Part shown: positions 1 to 10,490 of the stretch, piece after piece | Layout of the letters: each line of letters begins with the position of its first letter | Numbering within the stretch: the stretch's first letter is position 1 | Source: Corallium rubrum | Lineage: Eukaryota; Cnidaria; Anthozoa; Scleralcyonacea; Coralliidae | Direction: 5' to 3' | Length of the DNA stretch: 64,000 bases | Assembly: GCA_964035015.1 (NCBI GenBank) | Contig: CAXIUP010000007.1 | Coordinates: 1,058,701-1,122,700 of the forward strand | Notes under the pieces: model-generated | The model's input: only the letters and a program-made list of their open reading frames with translations | What the model was told of the DNA's origin: nothing | Databases searched by the model: none | Position numbers and translations under genes: made by a program

Positions 1-796
1 TATTATTCCAAGTATCCGTTTATCAAAAAGGTACCCAAGGGTAACAATTCCAGTCAGATGATTGTGATATTGACTAAGAAAATTTTTGGTGAACAAGGAA
101 TTCCCAAGGTCGTGAGATCAGACAACGGACCACAGTAGGATGGACAAGCGTACAAGCAGTTTTAAAAATAATACGGTTTTCAACATGTTACGAGTTCACC
201 TCATTATCATCGTAGTAACAGGTTTATAGAAAGTCAAGTTAAAGTAGTTAAAAGAACGTTAGAAAGGCTAAGATCCACGTGGATACAGAGATGGCTTTAT
301 TGTGCCTTAGAGCCACACCTATACATAAGGAACTACCCTCACCCGCATCGCTTCTTTTTAGGCGAGAAATTCAAGATAACATACCAAGGATATTGGATTC
401 GGGTGTGTCAAACGAGCGGATTGTCCAACCACTAAAAGTTAAGCGAAACAAGACAAGCAAAAACGTTACCATGACCAGCATACGAGGAGCCTCCCAAGCT
501 TGGCAGCAGATCAGAAAATTTATATTCAAAACCAAGGTACGCAGAATTGGGAGCCAGCGACAATCAAACGGAAATTAGAAGCTCCGCGGTCATATGATGT
601 CGAAACTCCAGCTGGAATGACATTGAAACGTAACCGAATACATATAAAACCCAGGCGAGAGAATGACCAAGAACAAGAAGAAGATGACAATGAAGAGATG
701 GGTAATGATCCGTCCTCGCTGAGTGATATTCCCACGCTGAGAAAAGTTCCAACGCTGAGTAGTCCGTATGTGACTGTCCGTAAGTGGTCGAATTAA
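1..796 (+). pseudogene. Gypsy LTR retrotransposon pol 3' end (integrase), broken
   Basis: Frame 1 from base 1 reads as the core of a Gypsy-type integrase. It includes the second catalytic aspartate in a SDNGPQ context, followed by a GFQHV..SSPHYHRSN block where the glutamate helix should follow. In-frame stops lie at 136-138, 163-165 and 169-171. The C-terminal domain continues in another frame at 500-796: WEPATIK..LEAPRSYDVET.AG..LKRNRIHIKP is the usual Gypsy integrase tail, followed by an acidic stretch. The frame change and stops show the copy is dead. The 5' part of the element lies left of the window. The element's polypurine tract and LTR start follow at 1009-1022, which supports the reading. 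The family assignment is secure; the lineage within Gypsy was not determined. Confidence 0.8.
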
Positions 797-1008
797 TAGA
801 ATGCCAAAACGATTAGGTTTGTAAATACAGTAAAGAATGAATTACGAATATTTATTATTTAGATAAACTGAAATATTAGTATTTATTAAAAGAACCATTC
901 TACTAGCAATTTTGTTAGGAACTATCTGAAAAATCTTTAAAAAAATGTATATAGGTTAGAATATCTTCTTAGGGAATGTTAAGAATTATCAAATTTTAAT
1001 TAAGCTGT

Positions 1009-1021
1009 AGAAAAAGGGGGA
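1009..1021 (+). promoter_or_regulatory. Polypurine tract before the 3' LTR
   Basis: The purine run AGAAAAAGGGGGA lies directly before TGTTAG. It is in the right place and orientation to prime plus-strand synthesis of the Gypsy element to its left. Confidence 0.65.
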
Positions 1022-1150
1022 TGTTAGCGGAACTAGTGCGGAAGTAATTAGTAAGTATCATGTATTATGTATAATGTATAAATAGAGCCATGTGTGTAAG
1101 TAGAGTTAGTGCAATTAAAGTTAAGATCTTGAAAGTACAACGACATTTGT
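1022..1150 (+). repeat. 3' LTR of the left-edge Gypsy element (end uncertain)
   Basis: The LTR starts with TGTTAGCGG right after the polypurine tract and has a TATA-like box, TATAAATAG, at 1077-1085. The upstream LTR is outside the window, so the right border cannot be fixed by comparison; about 1150 is a guess. A short LTR would match the 108-bp LTRs of the complete Gypsy element at 22514-27196. Confidence 0.45.
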
Positions 1151-1328
1151 CTAAATGAATGGGTTCTGGATTCAGCTTGTAGAACTGGGGACCTACGAAA
1201 ATAATGATGCATATTTATACTAGAGTATATAAATACAGTATAACTAAATTATGCATGATACCAGCTTATACCAGATTATGTAAAAACAGTATAACTATAT
1301 GTATGTCTATATGATAAGGTTTATTTAC

Positions 1329-1433
1329 CTCAACATTTACTTGGGCTTCTGTAGAATTCTGTTCATTCACGTGACTGGGCACTTGAACAGCACTTGAAGG
1401 GTTAACAGGGTTCACAGAGCCAGTGGTGGGAAT
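1329..1433 (-). CDS. Candidate internal exon (unknown protein)
   Basis: On the minus strand this 105-base stretch is open for 35 codons (starts IPTTGSVNPVNP). It is bounded by a CTAG| acceptor and a GAG|GTAAAT donor, both phase 0. It is rich in Ser, Asn, Pro and Val, as in a linker. It lies downstream of the THAP exon on the same strand and shares phase with the candidate exon at 1822-1902. No domain is visible. It may belong to the THAP gene, but the joining exons to the left would have to lie beyond the inserted Gypsy remnant. Confidence 0.35.
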
Positions 1434-1821
1434 CTAGCGAAGCAATATAATGCAGAAAGTAGCGATTTTGTTTAAATGAAAGTCTTAAGAAAACATTAAA
1501 TTTTTAGCTTCTAAGGTTAAGCAGTGGTGTTACTTGCACTGTCTAACACCAAAATACCGTTTCTGGCATGAGCTACAGATACCGCCATTGGGTTCGAGTT
1601 ACACTTACTGTACAAGCACTTACAGTATAATCTTGCTATCTAAACTACTTTCGACGCGGGAAACCAAAAAATGTTCGAGATGGCAAGGATTGTTCAAGAC
1701 CGTTGAAGTTCAAAATAACATAGAAATAAATTGAGGATAGTATTAGTATCAAGTATTTTTTAGACAGCCGGATTATCTACTGTACATTTTTGTAACATTG
1801 TTGGTTTTTAGCTTTACTCAC

Positions 1822-1902
1822 CGAATTGCTAGTATCCATCAACTCATTGTCACAGTGTTCTTTCGCCGTAGTTTGTTTTACTTCAAGGATGTCTTTTAAA
1901 AT
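1822..1902 (-). CDS. Candidate internal exon (unknown protein)
   Basis: This stretch has 27 open codons on the minus strand, between a TTAAG| acceptor and a TCG|GTGAGT donor, both phase 0. The peptide is charged (ILKDILEVKQTTAKEH and on). It lies between the THAP exon and the exon at 1329-1433. Its phase does not match the phase-2 donor of the THAP exon, so a direct splice would shift frame. Either an exon is missing or this exon belongs to another transcript; an in-frame ATG sits just upstream of it. Confidence 0.35.
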
Positions 1903-2010
1903 CTTAACCATTATAAGAAAGTAAGAAAGGGTATGAAATACTAAAATAATCCGCTTACAGTGAAAATGTTATAACAGGATAAAGACAGTTGGCAAGAAAT
2001 GTTTACTTAC

Positions 2011-2318
2011 TTTGCGACGGTGTCTTGAAGATAGCTCCTTTTCTGCTCCGCTTTTTTCCAGATGGTAGGTACAGAGTCACGCTGAAGACGCCGAGAAACT
2101 CCTTTTGCGTAGTAAGCTCGCTCAAAACACTCCTCGGAAAAACGATCCGAGCAAACCATAAATCGTCCTTCCGCGTTAAAATTCGCGTGCTTTATTCGAA
2201 CAAATCTAACCCAGTGTGTACGTAAATTTGGGTTTAAACGGCTAATATGCAACCATATTCCATTATGTGGATCTGATTCATTGCTGCAATCCTGCACGAC
2301 ACAGCGCGTTGATGGCAT
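2011..2318 (-). CDS. THAP-domain protein, 5' coding exon
   Basis: THAP domains are zinc-coordinating DNA-binding modules found in host transcription factors and in P-element-type transposases. The likely start is the ATG at 2318-2316 (MPSTRCVVQDC), the standard THAP beginning. The C2CH set is visible: C-x4-C near the start, then RFMVCSDRFSEECF with the third Cys and a position where His is normally found (here Arg in SDRF). The AVPTIF-type end appears as DSVPTIW. The conserved Trp of the middle segment is in THWVRFVR. The exon ends at a consensus GTAAGT donor (2010-2005) in phase 2. The substitution of the zinc-binding His by Arg is odd and may weaken the fold. Downstream exons are candidates only. 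It could be a host gene or a domesticated transposase fragment. Confidence 0.65.
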
Positions 2319-2544
2319 AATAAATATTGTAACTTTTAACCCGCGACCTTCTATATATTCTACTACTGTACACGAGGCTATGCTTCGCCGCTTTTTCGAA
2401 TTTTGACATGAAATTTCGCCCAGTAAGTCGTGGGAAGGTAACCTTTGCAATAATGAAATAAAAATGAGTGGTGAAAATTTCGTCTTAGTGACACTTTAAA
2501 ATAAAATTTAATTATGATTTGACATTGTATTTGAAGTAATAGTT

Positions 2545-2657
2545 CAAATACGAGACGGAGGACTTTACCGGGATTTCAAAGTCCGAGTGCTTTTTGAAAA
2601 GGCGAGCCAAGGCGCGAGGGCTTTGTAATCCTGGTAAAGTCCGACGTCGAGTATTTC
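2545..2657. repeat. Foldback palindrome
   Basis: The left arm (2545-2581, with GGACTTTACCGGGATTTCAAAG) is matched in reverse complement at 2621-2657 (CTTTGTAATCCTGGTAAAGTCC). A 40-base loop rich in GGCGAGCC/GGCGCGAGG lies between. A smaller palindrome (TTTCAAAGTC..GACTTTGAAA) follows at 2701-2724. A tail, CATGAATTATTAATAAG, at about 2811-2827 also occurs after the next palindrome, near 3229-3245, so the two elements are related. Confidence 0.7.
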
Positions 2658-2964
2658 AAAACTCCGAAGATACCTCTGAAACGTAATATAATTTGCCTTA
2701 TTTCAAAGTCCCAAGACTTTGAAAACGTACTTTGCATTATTTCAAAGTACTGGTACTTTCCTCCGATTTCAAAGCACTGATTACACATCAATTTCTTTTG
2801 TTTTTGGTTCATGAATTATTAATAAGTTTGAGAACAGATTTTACTGCGTATATGTTTAAAACCCCTACTATTTTACACATTTTCCTGTATTCCAAAACGT
2901 TATGTTTTCCAAACACAAATTAACAATATTTGCATGCATGGCCACTTTTTTATCCCCCTGTATA

Positions 2965-3252
2965 TAATATATCATACACGAGGAGGAGTGTTTCATCAGG
3001 ATATCCAAACACCGAGACGTGTGTTGAAAACCGAGGCGAAGCCGAGCTTTTTGAACAAACTTCGAGGTGTTTGAATTTCCTGATGAAACACTCATCCGAG
3101 TGTATGATATAGCATCTCAAACAAATCAGTATTTTAAGAGAAAATCAAGATGAAAGTTTGCTTAATTTATGTAATTTCTTCCCCCGATATCCAAACCACA
3201 GACAGGGTACTGATTTCCTTTGTTTCCCATGAATTATTAATGAGTTTGAGCT
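2965..3252. repeat. Foldback element with terminal palindrome
   Basis: Arms of about 50 bp at 2967-3015 and 3061-3113 pair (ATATCATACAC..GAGTGTTTCATCAGGA against TCCTGATGAAACACTC..GTGTATGATAT). The loop carries the GGCGAAGCCGAGC motif typical of these foldbacks. A tail ending CATGAATTATTAATGAG (3229-3245) matches the element to the left. No ORF of note. Confidence 0.7.
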
Positions 3253-3567
3253 ATATATATACTTACACATATGGGCGTTCTGTTATTGACAAATGTATTT
3301 TTTTGCCATCTAGTAAACATTAAAGAATATAATATCAGTTACCCAAATGTAAAATTAAAGCTGATTAACCTATTAAAAGATCTCTATATTAATTACTGTA
3401 TAAGATAGATAAGGTGCATGTGAAACGTTGACACCACCAAAAAAAACCTACAAATTTCTAAAAGAAACTCAATGTATTTCAGTATTTTACAAGTCCAAAA
3501 TTCCGTACAATGTTTCCTATCACTAAAATCTCCTCTAGATATTAACCAAAAACATAAACAAATTCTG
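3253..3567. other. No feature recognised
   Basis: AT-rich sequence without a credible exon, structured repeat or motif. The one open frame (minus strand, 3393-3584) shows no conserved feature. Confidence 0.4.
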
Positions 3568-4477
3568 TTTAACAAATAAAACATAAAGCTCCGTGCATAT
3601 GTACTCTTATAAAGGCACGTTCAGGGGCGTAGGAAGCAGTGTTACTTTGGGGGGGCTACTTGAGTTTGTGTAATGCGCATTCGCGGCTTTGCCACAAATC
3701 CGCCTAGGGGGTCTGGGGGCATCCCCCCCCCCGAAAATGTTGAAATTTGTAAGTCCAAGAAACACATTTTAGGCTATTCCTGGCAGGCAATTTCCGGAAA
3801 ATTAAATTGCCAGGCAACTAGGCAAGGATCACATGCAGACATTTTCAAGTGCTGTGTTAAAAACAGTCAGACTACATAAATATTCAAGAATTCACTTTTA
3901 CTTAACAAGTTAACTCAATATACGTATGACGGTCATATGACGAATTTCCCGTTCTGTACGAAAGAAATTCATATTTTTATGGTGTTAGGAGGATTTATTT
4001 TTTATTTTTATAAATTATTACCAACGATCTCTTTAACTCATTTAATCTCAAACCGTAGTTGGGCAAAATATTGGGGGGGCTAATATCAGCAAGAGAAAAT
4101 ATTGGGGGGGCTGCAGCCCCTTAGCCCCCCCGGTTCCTACGCCCTTGGGCACGTTTGACGTCATTTGAACACGAAAGAAGTTGAGTAGAGGCACAAGGCA
4201 ATAGCCGAGTGCCTTTTCACTTCTTTCGTGTTCAAATAACGTCAAACGTACCTTTATAAGAGTACATATGCACAGGAGCGGTATGTTTTATTTGTTTTAT
4301 AAAATAAGAAGAAGAAAAATCAAACTAAAAGTAAGGTAATTTTAGAATTTGGCGGGCTTTCCAGCCAGCTGACGCCATTCTACGCCACTTTACGTCATTC
4401 ATGATCTATGTTCTCTTATAAATGCACGGAACTCAACCAATCAGAGCGTGCATAGAGGGCACCTTATTTTATAAAAT
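3568..4477 (+). repeat. Palindrome-capped element, split by a hAT-like MITE
   Basis: Once the MITE at 3622-4147 is discounted, a palindrome with arms of about 80 bp (3568-3621 continuing at 4156-4190; 4221-4299) caps the left end. Next comes the arm TTTTATAAAATAAG at 4298-4311 and an interior. A half-copy of the palindrome unit follows at 4411-4433 (TTCTCTTATAAATGCACGG), then CCAATCAGA at 4437-4445. The inverted arm CTTATTTTATAAAA lies at 4463-4476. Arm and motif match the recombinase-carrying element at 60907-62800. Confidence 0.65.
3622..4147 (+). mobile_element. hAT-like MITE with perfect 8-bp target duplication
   Basis: The ends CAGGGGCGTAGGAA and TTCCTACGCCCTTG are inverted copies. The flanking 8-mers, GGCACGTT at 3614-3621 and 4148-4155, are identical, as expected for hAT-superfamily insertion. 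The inner flanks are G-rich or C-rich runs. A motif near 3700-3740 (GGGGG.CTGGGGGCATCCCCC) also occurs in the element at 5006-5499. The element is 526 bp with no transposase, so it is non-autonomous. It interrupts an older palindrome, which dates it as the younger insertion. A sister copy is at 19758-20084. Confidence 0.85.
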
Positions 4478-4483
4478 GCTATT

Positions 4484-5005
4484 AAAAATGGGGGGAAATG
4501 TTACAATAAATTAAAGAATTTATTCTTTATTTTGAACAAAATTGGCATTACAGATTTTTCTTTTAAATTATAATCTTTCTATTGATTGTTTATGCTTGAA
4601 GAAAAAGTACACAGGAAAAAAGATTGGGGTCACTGTATGTATAATTATGCTTATTTTTCAAATACACAAGGTAATTCTAAAAATATTTTGAAGAGAATGT
4701 TTTTACATCTGTGTTGCAATAGCAACTGACTCATTGTTACTAAAAATTAAAACAACACAAGCAACAATACGTATTCTCTCTGCAGTAGAGTTTGTTGTTA
4801 ATTTTGGAAACTTATGTGTTGAAAACACTGTGTGATATCTACTGTACTGACATGATTTTAGTGCTTCATATCAGGTGCTATTTAATGATCAGAAATGGTA
4901 TTTCCATCACTATAACATGACTAAGTTAAAATTAGCAACTTACAAACCAAAGCAACATGAGGTATTGAATTGAATCAGTTTCACTGACTTTTTACTACTA
5001 TCCAT
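4484..5005. other. No feature recognised
   Basis: AT-rich non-coding sequence. No ORF, repeat or motif stands out. Confidence 0.4.
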
Positions 5006-5499
5006 CAGTGGCGTGGTGGCAGGGGGGGGCCAAGGCCCCCCCCAGGTTGGGTTGCAGAAGGGGTGCCAAAATTAGCAAGGGCACCAAAACTTAACAAAAT
5101 AAACCTATATCTTTGTACAGCTAAGTCTTCAATGAGGGATATAAAGATCTGAAATCTGTAATCTTTTATGTTTTCTATGACGTTTTATAATCTTCAGAAT
5201 TCTGTAAAATCTCACTCCAAAATGCAGGAAATGGCATATCAGAGACTCTAGATTTCAAAATTTTTCGGGGGACCATGCCCCCGGACCCCCCGAGAGGTTT
5301 GGCAGTACTTTGGTGCTCGCATTGGTGTGGCGTTGTTTGTTGGTTTGTTGTAATATTATATATTGCTACTTGACATATTTTAAAACAAAAAATGTGACCA
5401 CTTATCAAATACAGTAATGTCTTTTTCCTTTTTTTCTCTTGGGGGGGGGGGCAAAGCTAATCTGGCCACCCCAGCCTAAAACATGCCACCACGCCACTG
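5006..5499 (+). mobile_element. hAT-like MITE (second family)
   Basis: Perfect 16-bp terminal inverted repeats, CAGTGGCGTGGTGGCA and its complement, bound 494 bp. The flanking 8-mers, CTATCCAT (4998-5005) and TTATCCAT (5500-5507), agree at 7 of 8 positions. The interior at about 5265-5300 has ATGCCCCCGGACCCCCCG, also found degraded at 21210-21245 and, in the other orientation, within 3622-4147. No transposase is encoded. Confidence 0.8.
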
Positions 5500-6586
5500 T
5501 TATCCATGAAATGGACGAATTAGTGAAAACAAGAAAAAAGACAGTGAAGGGCAGGTGAGGCAACAGAAGAAAGGGAAGTACAGTAAGGTTAGCAAAGCGA
5601 AGGGAAAGCTACCACAGTTTTAATATTGTTGAACACACTGTCAGACAATTTGAATCAGATTGCCTATTAGTAGGCTCTCTCAAAGCGGTGCTGTGAAATG
5701 AGAGCCTGCAACAAAGCTAGGGGTAAATCAATCAATGCCCACTGAAGCAATACACAATTGTTGCAACTAATCACATTCTTCTGGAAGTCTGTGTAACAGT
5801 GCTTTCAATGCATAAAATACGCCAGCGCGATGGATCACGCTCGCCAGAGCAGATTTCACAACTGGGCAGTGCGACTTGTTTTTTCTTGAAAAACAGCGGC
5901 GGTTTATGTTGATGACTTCCTGTTACATTTCCTGGGTCAATTTTAACAGTCTATTATCATAAAACTGAACTTCAAACCAATGTTTTAAGTGTTATTTGTG
6001 GTTTTCATTTGCACAACTAGCATAAAGTTTGAGATTTTGTAGTGTTTATCGGGCCAACCCACAGGCTATAAATCAGAATGCATGACGACATTTCGGACGT
6101 ACCAAATTTATAGATGTCTTCTATCGACCGTTCCCTTCGATTAAATATATCCAGAGTTTAAAAGAAGAGTAGTGGTAATATTGGTTGATATTTACAGCAG
6201 AATATGGAATTATCTGTGACGACAAACAGTAGTTTTAAACTCATCGTTTTGTTCAGTTTGGCGGTGATCGCCTTTGTTGATCACACTTCTTTCAAAAGTC
6301 CCTGGCAAATTCACATGTAACTACTAGCAAAGTTTATAAAGTTTTGAATTTTTTACTGCAGGTTTTCATCAATTAAGCATTTCAAAACAAGAAGTACACA
6401 AATTGATATATCCCCAACAACCTCAGCACGGTGACAAATATTTATCTCGGACGGCCACTAGTGTAGTGTGTCAATATAAACAAGAACGTACTGTATTAAA
6501 CGGGATTGTCTGATGGAACTGGGCAATCTGTTACGAACAACAAATATACAGTATAGTGTAACTGGGGCCTTCAATATACAACTTAC
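5500..6586. other. Intergenic or intronic; no gene recognised
   Basis: This lies downstream of the GTPase first exon on its strand, so part is probably intron. A short plus-strand open frame near 6204 (MELSVTTNSS and on, with a hydrophobic run) is too short to support. No downstream GTPase exon could be identified. Confidence 0.35.
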
Positions 6587-6749
6587 CCAATTCTATTACT
6601 TTTGTCACGTCAAAATATGACTTCGCTCCAGATAATTTCTCTCGGACGTTCCCATTCTCACCAGCAAACTGACGAACAATAAACGATTTTCCCACACCAG
6701 AATCACCAATGACTCCAATTGAGCACGAAATACATGTGTCGTGTTCCAT
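6587..6749 (-). CDS. Small GTPase-like protein, first coding exon
   Basis: The minus-strand ATG at 6749-6747 opens 54 codons that end at a consensus donor (G|GTAAGT, 6586-6581), phase 1. The start is MEHDTCISCSIGVIG. A P-loop, GDSGVGKS, is at residues 15-22, preceded by a beta-strand-like hydrophobic segment and followed by a helix (FIVRQFAGE). This is the G1 nucleotide-binding motif of Ras/Rab-type GTPases and many other P-loop proteins. The switch regions and the NKxD motif would be on later exons, which I did not find, so the subfamily cannot be named. Alternatives are a Rab-like, Rho-like or larger P-loop protein. Confidence 0.55.
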
Positions 6750-7351
6750 AATTTAAAATGTTTATTGTTGCAATTATTTACAGTTGATTTCCCGCATTAC
6801 TTCACCGCCGTGTGTTGCGAAGTTCAGATATTATATTCGTTCGGAAGCTCGGACGGAATTAGAGGCTACAACTACCAGAATGCTTTGCCAGTATTCTAAG
6901 GGTTTCGGTAAAACGGATGACTCAAAATGGCTTTAGCGCCCCCCCCCCCCCCCCCTCCCACTTTTTAGCCCAGGCAAAAAAAAACTGTCATGTCCACTGC
7001 ATGTTAGGTAATAGTGTGCATGTATAAACTGTTGATTCTAAAGTGTGGTATTTCGCAGTTGTTTCTTATCCATTCCTAAAGCTAAAGTAAAACCAAATTG
7101 AAAACCATTGTATATACCTAACATAAAGTAGCTATCGACAAGAAGCCCTTAACGCTGGACAAAATGACCGTAAAATGAAACAGTCCAAAACAGTCCAAAA
7201 ATGAAATATTTCTTAAAAGAAATAGCTGTTTCGTTCCGGTCAGTCGTTTATGAGGGTCTGTTTCAACAGCAATGACGAATTTTAGCTCAACTAATTATTT
7301 CCCCCATGTAGACTGGCGCGACGATTTTTACTACGCGCCTGAGTTTCATAC
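6750..7351. other. Upstream region of the GTPase exon; poly-C tract
   Basis: This should contain the 5' UTR and promoter of the GTPase exon, but no core promoter element is convincing. A run of 17 C lies at 6939-6955. Otherwise unremarkable. Confidence 0.4.
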
Positions 7352-8032
7352 CACGACGGGCATAAATGATGCTGAAAACGCTCACGTTAACCGTGCCTTC
7401 ATTCAACTTCTCAGATTTTATATCAGTTAGTATCAAATTTTGCACCATAACAGACATCCATAATCCTTCAAATCGTATGTTTTTTGTTTTTCCATTTTTT
7501 GTATTTTTTCGCGGAAAATGACGTCATATATTTGGCGCGAAAATTTTGTTTTAATATTTTTGCATGTTTGATGACTGCCTCAAAAACTGCATATTATGTG
7601 AACTCTAAAACCAAAAAGAAAATTGAAATATCTTTATTCAATAAAATGTTATAACGTTTTGAAATTTGAATTTTCGCCATTTTGTTTCTAAAAATAGCTC
7701 AAAATGGCTGAAAATTCAAATTTCAAAACGCTATAATTTTTGATTGAATGAAGATATTTCAATTTTTGCTTCGGTTTTAGAGCTCACATTAGATGCTTTT
7801 TTGAAGCAGTCATCAAATATGCAAAAATATTAAGACAAAATTTTCGCGCAAAACACGTGACGTCACTTTCCCGCGAAAAATACAAAAAATGGAAAAACAA
7901 AAAACATACGATTTGAAGGATTATGGATGTCTGTTATGGTGCAAAATTTGAGAATAACTGAAATAAAACCTGAGAAGTTGAATGAAGGCACGTTTAACGT
8001 GAGCGTTTTCAGCATCATTTATGCCCGTCGTG
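7352..8032. mobile_element. 681-bp foldback transposon
   Basis: Two arms of about 330 bp run from 7352 and back from 8032. The outer ends are CACGACGGGCATAAATGATG and its complement. The centre near 7680-7710 contains GCCATTTTG and its mirror. A candidate 3-bp target duplication, TAC, lies at 7349-7351 and 8033-8035. The arms hold a GACGTCA/TGACGTCA site and GGCGCGAAAATTTTG. There is no coding capacity. The arms differ by scattered substitutions, so the copy is not brand new. Confidence 0.8.
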
Positions 8033-8035
8033 TAC

Positions 8036-8845
8036 GACAAATTTAATTTAGACAATTTTTGTTTTGCATATAAACAAACTAGAAATATGCTGAAGATTAT
8101 AATAAAACTACAAAAAAAAATAATTTAAGCTTCGTCTAATAAAACGAACACACATTTCAGACGTTGTACCGTCTGATCATGACGGATTACTCTGCAGCTG
8201 ATTTATTTATGACACCGCGGTATTTATTGAATAATCGCCAATAGCAAATCCATAAATTTCCAAGGCCAAAAGGATCAATATAAATTAGGTCAATAACGGA
8301 CTATCATCCTTTTCGTCGTCATAGGTCATAGTTTAATTCTCGAATCAGAATAATCCATTTAGATGGGCCACAAATGAATGATAACGAACTTCTAGCCTCA
8401 AAACATTGTTCATAAAATAGCTATATTTTAAAATTATTAGACACGCGTGAAACAGTGCGACTGACCTTTTGGAACGCGCAGTTGCCATACATAACGAATG
8501 CATTCTCGAGTTCAACGAGGGGAAAGTTCCTACTTTCTACAGCACAAGATTGATGATTCGCTTCGCATGGGATTGTTTACGTCTTCAAATTACTCTAGAT
8601 CAGCAATATTTTCACTTCGTTTTGGCGTTTAACCACGCCTCCAACTAAATTTTTTATGCGGAATTTTGATTTCATTGGATAAGATCACAGTTATGTCAAC
8701 AACACTGCACTACGATTGGACGATTTTCATCTGTGGTGACAGTTTCTTTTGTGATGTCAATGGAAGCTAATACAGTAACAGTTTCGTTCCTGCGGGGAAC
8801 GAAACAAAAATGAAATTTTATAAACTTTTGAACTGACTGAAAACA
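8036..8845. other. No feature recognised
   Basis: AT-rich sequence without convincing ORFs or repeats. Confidence 0.4.
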
Positions 8846-8936
8846 CTGACCTATATATATATAACTGGACTGCGTGCTCCTATTACTTTGAGTTAGGAAA
8901 AGTGTCCCCATTTTCACTTTCAAAATGGCGGCATTT
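8846..8936 (+). repeat. Duplicated segment, left flank of an insertion
   Basis: The stretch from CACTGACCTATATATATA to AAAATGGCGGCATTT recurs, inverted, at 10505-10602. There it continues without interruption into ATGGGTCCTTCTGC. Here the same continuation resumes only at 9337, after the foldback element. Confidence 0.7.
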
Positions 8937-9336
8937 GCACCCGATCCGCACGTTGTATCTAATAAACTACTAGACATTATATACACATTGTATCCAGTAA
9001 GTTACTGGAAATTGTTTAATTCTAAGATGCGCCTGAATTAACAGATTAAAACTCACTGCGCATCCCACAATCTTTGTCAAGAACTGTTGACCATAAATTA
9101 CCAACACTATTAGCGTTGGACGGGAAGGTGGCGGCTTAAAAAAAACCCCCGACACTTTTCAAGTTAGGGTTAGGTTTACCCCCGGGAAATTCACAATTTT
9201 GAGATTAGGGTTAGGGGGTTTGGGAGGGGGAAGGGTTTCATTAAAAACCTCTTTATTAAACAATTTCCAGTAACTTACTGGATACAATGTGTATATAATG
9301 TCTAGTAGTTTATTAGATACAACGTGCGGATCGGCT
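8937..9336. mobile_element. 400-bp foldback element with identified empty site
   Basis: Arms at 8941-9014 and 9262-9335 are near-perfect inverted copies (CCGATCCGCACGTTG at both tips). The flanks carry GGCATTT at 8930-8936 and 9337-9343 as a 7-bp (possibly 8-bp) target duplication. The inverted paralogue at 10491-10602 has the uninterrupted site. The loop contains two short TTAGGGTTAGG stretches. The arm reads as a 24-codon exon with a GTAAGT donor, but its exact repetition in the other arm makes coding unlikely. Confidence 0.75.
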
Positions 9337-9410
9337 GGCATTTATGGGTCCTTTTGCTAATTAAATGGGGAAGGTCGCTGACCAATACCTAAGATCTCTA
9401 GTTCGTGTTA

Positions 9411-9765
9411 GACATGTTCGGTTTTTCACTTTTTTAAAGAAAACTAAGCTATTTGGTCGGATAAACTGTACGTATGTTGTAGCCAGATGAATTATCTTTC
9501 TTCCAGTATATTTGATAGCTTCTACAGTGGTTTATTTCTCGAGAAAACATTCGGAGAAGACATTATAATACATACGGAAAAAATTTCAAAATAGCGGCCG
9601 CTATTATGATTTGGACATGTTCGGTATTTCGCTTTTTTTAGGGAAACTAAGCTATTTGGTCGGATAAACTGTACGTATGTTGTAGCAAGGTGAACTATCT
9701 TTCTGCCAATATATTTTATAACTTCTACAGTGGATTATTTCTTGAGAAAACGTTCGGAGTAGACG
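9411..9765 (+). repeat. Two direct repeats of about 150 bp
   Basis: Unit 1 (9411-9561) and unit 2 (9614-9765) share GACATGTTCGG at the start, TTGGTCGGATAAACTGTACG in the middle and AGAAAAC.TTCGGAG near the end. The units differ by scattered substitutions and are separated by about 52 bp containing GCGGCCGC. Confidence 0.75.
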
Positions 9766-9869
9766 GACTAGGCAAACTTTGTCGAATTTTTGCCAAGTCA
9801 GCGTAATATCGTCCTGGTCTCGAGTTTGTGTAAACAAAATATTTCGGTAGTTTTTCATGTATATTTAAT

Positions 9870-10250
9870 ATTTATGTTTGTTGCTGAGCGGCCCGGGATA
9901 TTCTCATGATAAGAGTCTTATTGTAGTTCTGAACTACAATAATAATAATCCTAGACAATTACTGTTGTAACTTTCTAGCGGTCTGAATTAGAGTAGAGAC
10001 GTGCCGGCCGGCGGTACCGCACGAACACTTGGCAATAAAATAAACAAGACTGTCAATACACATGGTCATGGAAATCTACAAACATTTCGTTTTATGAAGT
10101 CGCCAGCTCTATAAAGAACCGCTGAAGATCACGAGAAAATCTTAAAGAAGCGAGGCGTACCGAGTTCTTCTTAGGGGCTATTTACATGGGAGGCGATATT
10201 CCTAGTATTTGGTCAGACATAATCCACCAGGCCTCTTGAGTCGTTCCAAC
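9870..10250. other. No feature recognised
   Basis: Non-coding sequence with no recognisable element. Confidence 0.35.
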
Positions 10251-10251
10251 A

Positions 10252-10413
10252 CCAGACGATTTTATTCACCTCTGGGGAAGCCCTCAGACAGGAACGATTT
10301 ATAAACTATCTCTCTAACTCTTTCCTGTCCGAATTGGTGTGTAGTATTTTATTCTGGCTAACGCCAGACGATTTTATTCACCTCTGGGGAAGCCCTCACA
10401 TAGGAACGATTTA
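10252..10413 (+). repeat. Short direct duplication
   Basis: CCAGACGATTTTATTCACC and on to GGAACGATTTAT occurs at 10252-10302 and again at 10363-10413, with a few differences (about 50 bp each). Confidence 0.75.
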
Positions 10414-10490
10414 TTAATAAAGTAAGAAAATCGCTTTTTGTTTACATAAATATTCTTTCTTCCTACGATAAGTACATGCCAGTGGTCGCT

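Noticed and set aside
8925-8996. First coding exon (MAAFAPDPHV and on) with a GTAAGT donor
   Set aside because: The same sequence is mirrored at 9262-9335 inside a foldback element, and the downstream part entered by insertion, as the empty site shows.
9165-9215. Telomeric repeat
   Set aside because: Only a few TTAGGG units in imperfect context within a MITE loop; not an interstitial telomere array.
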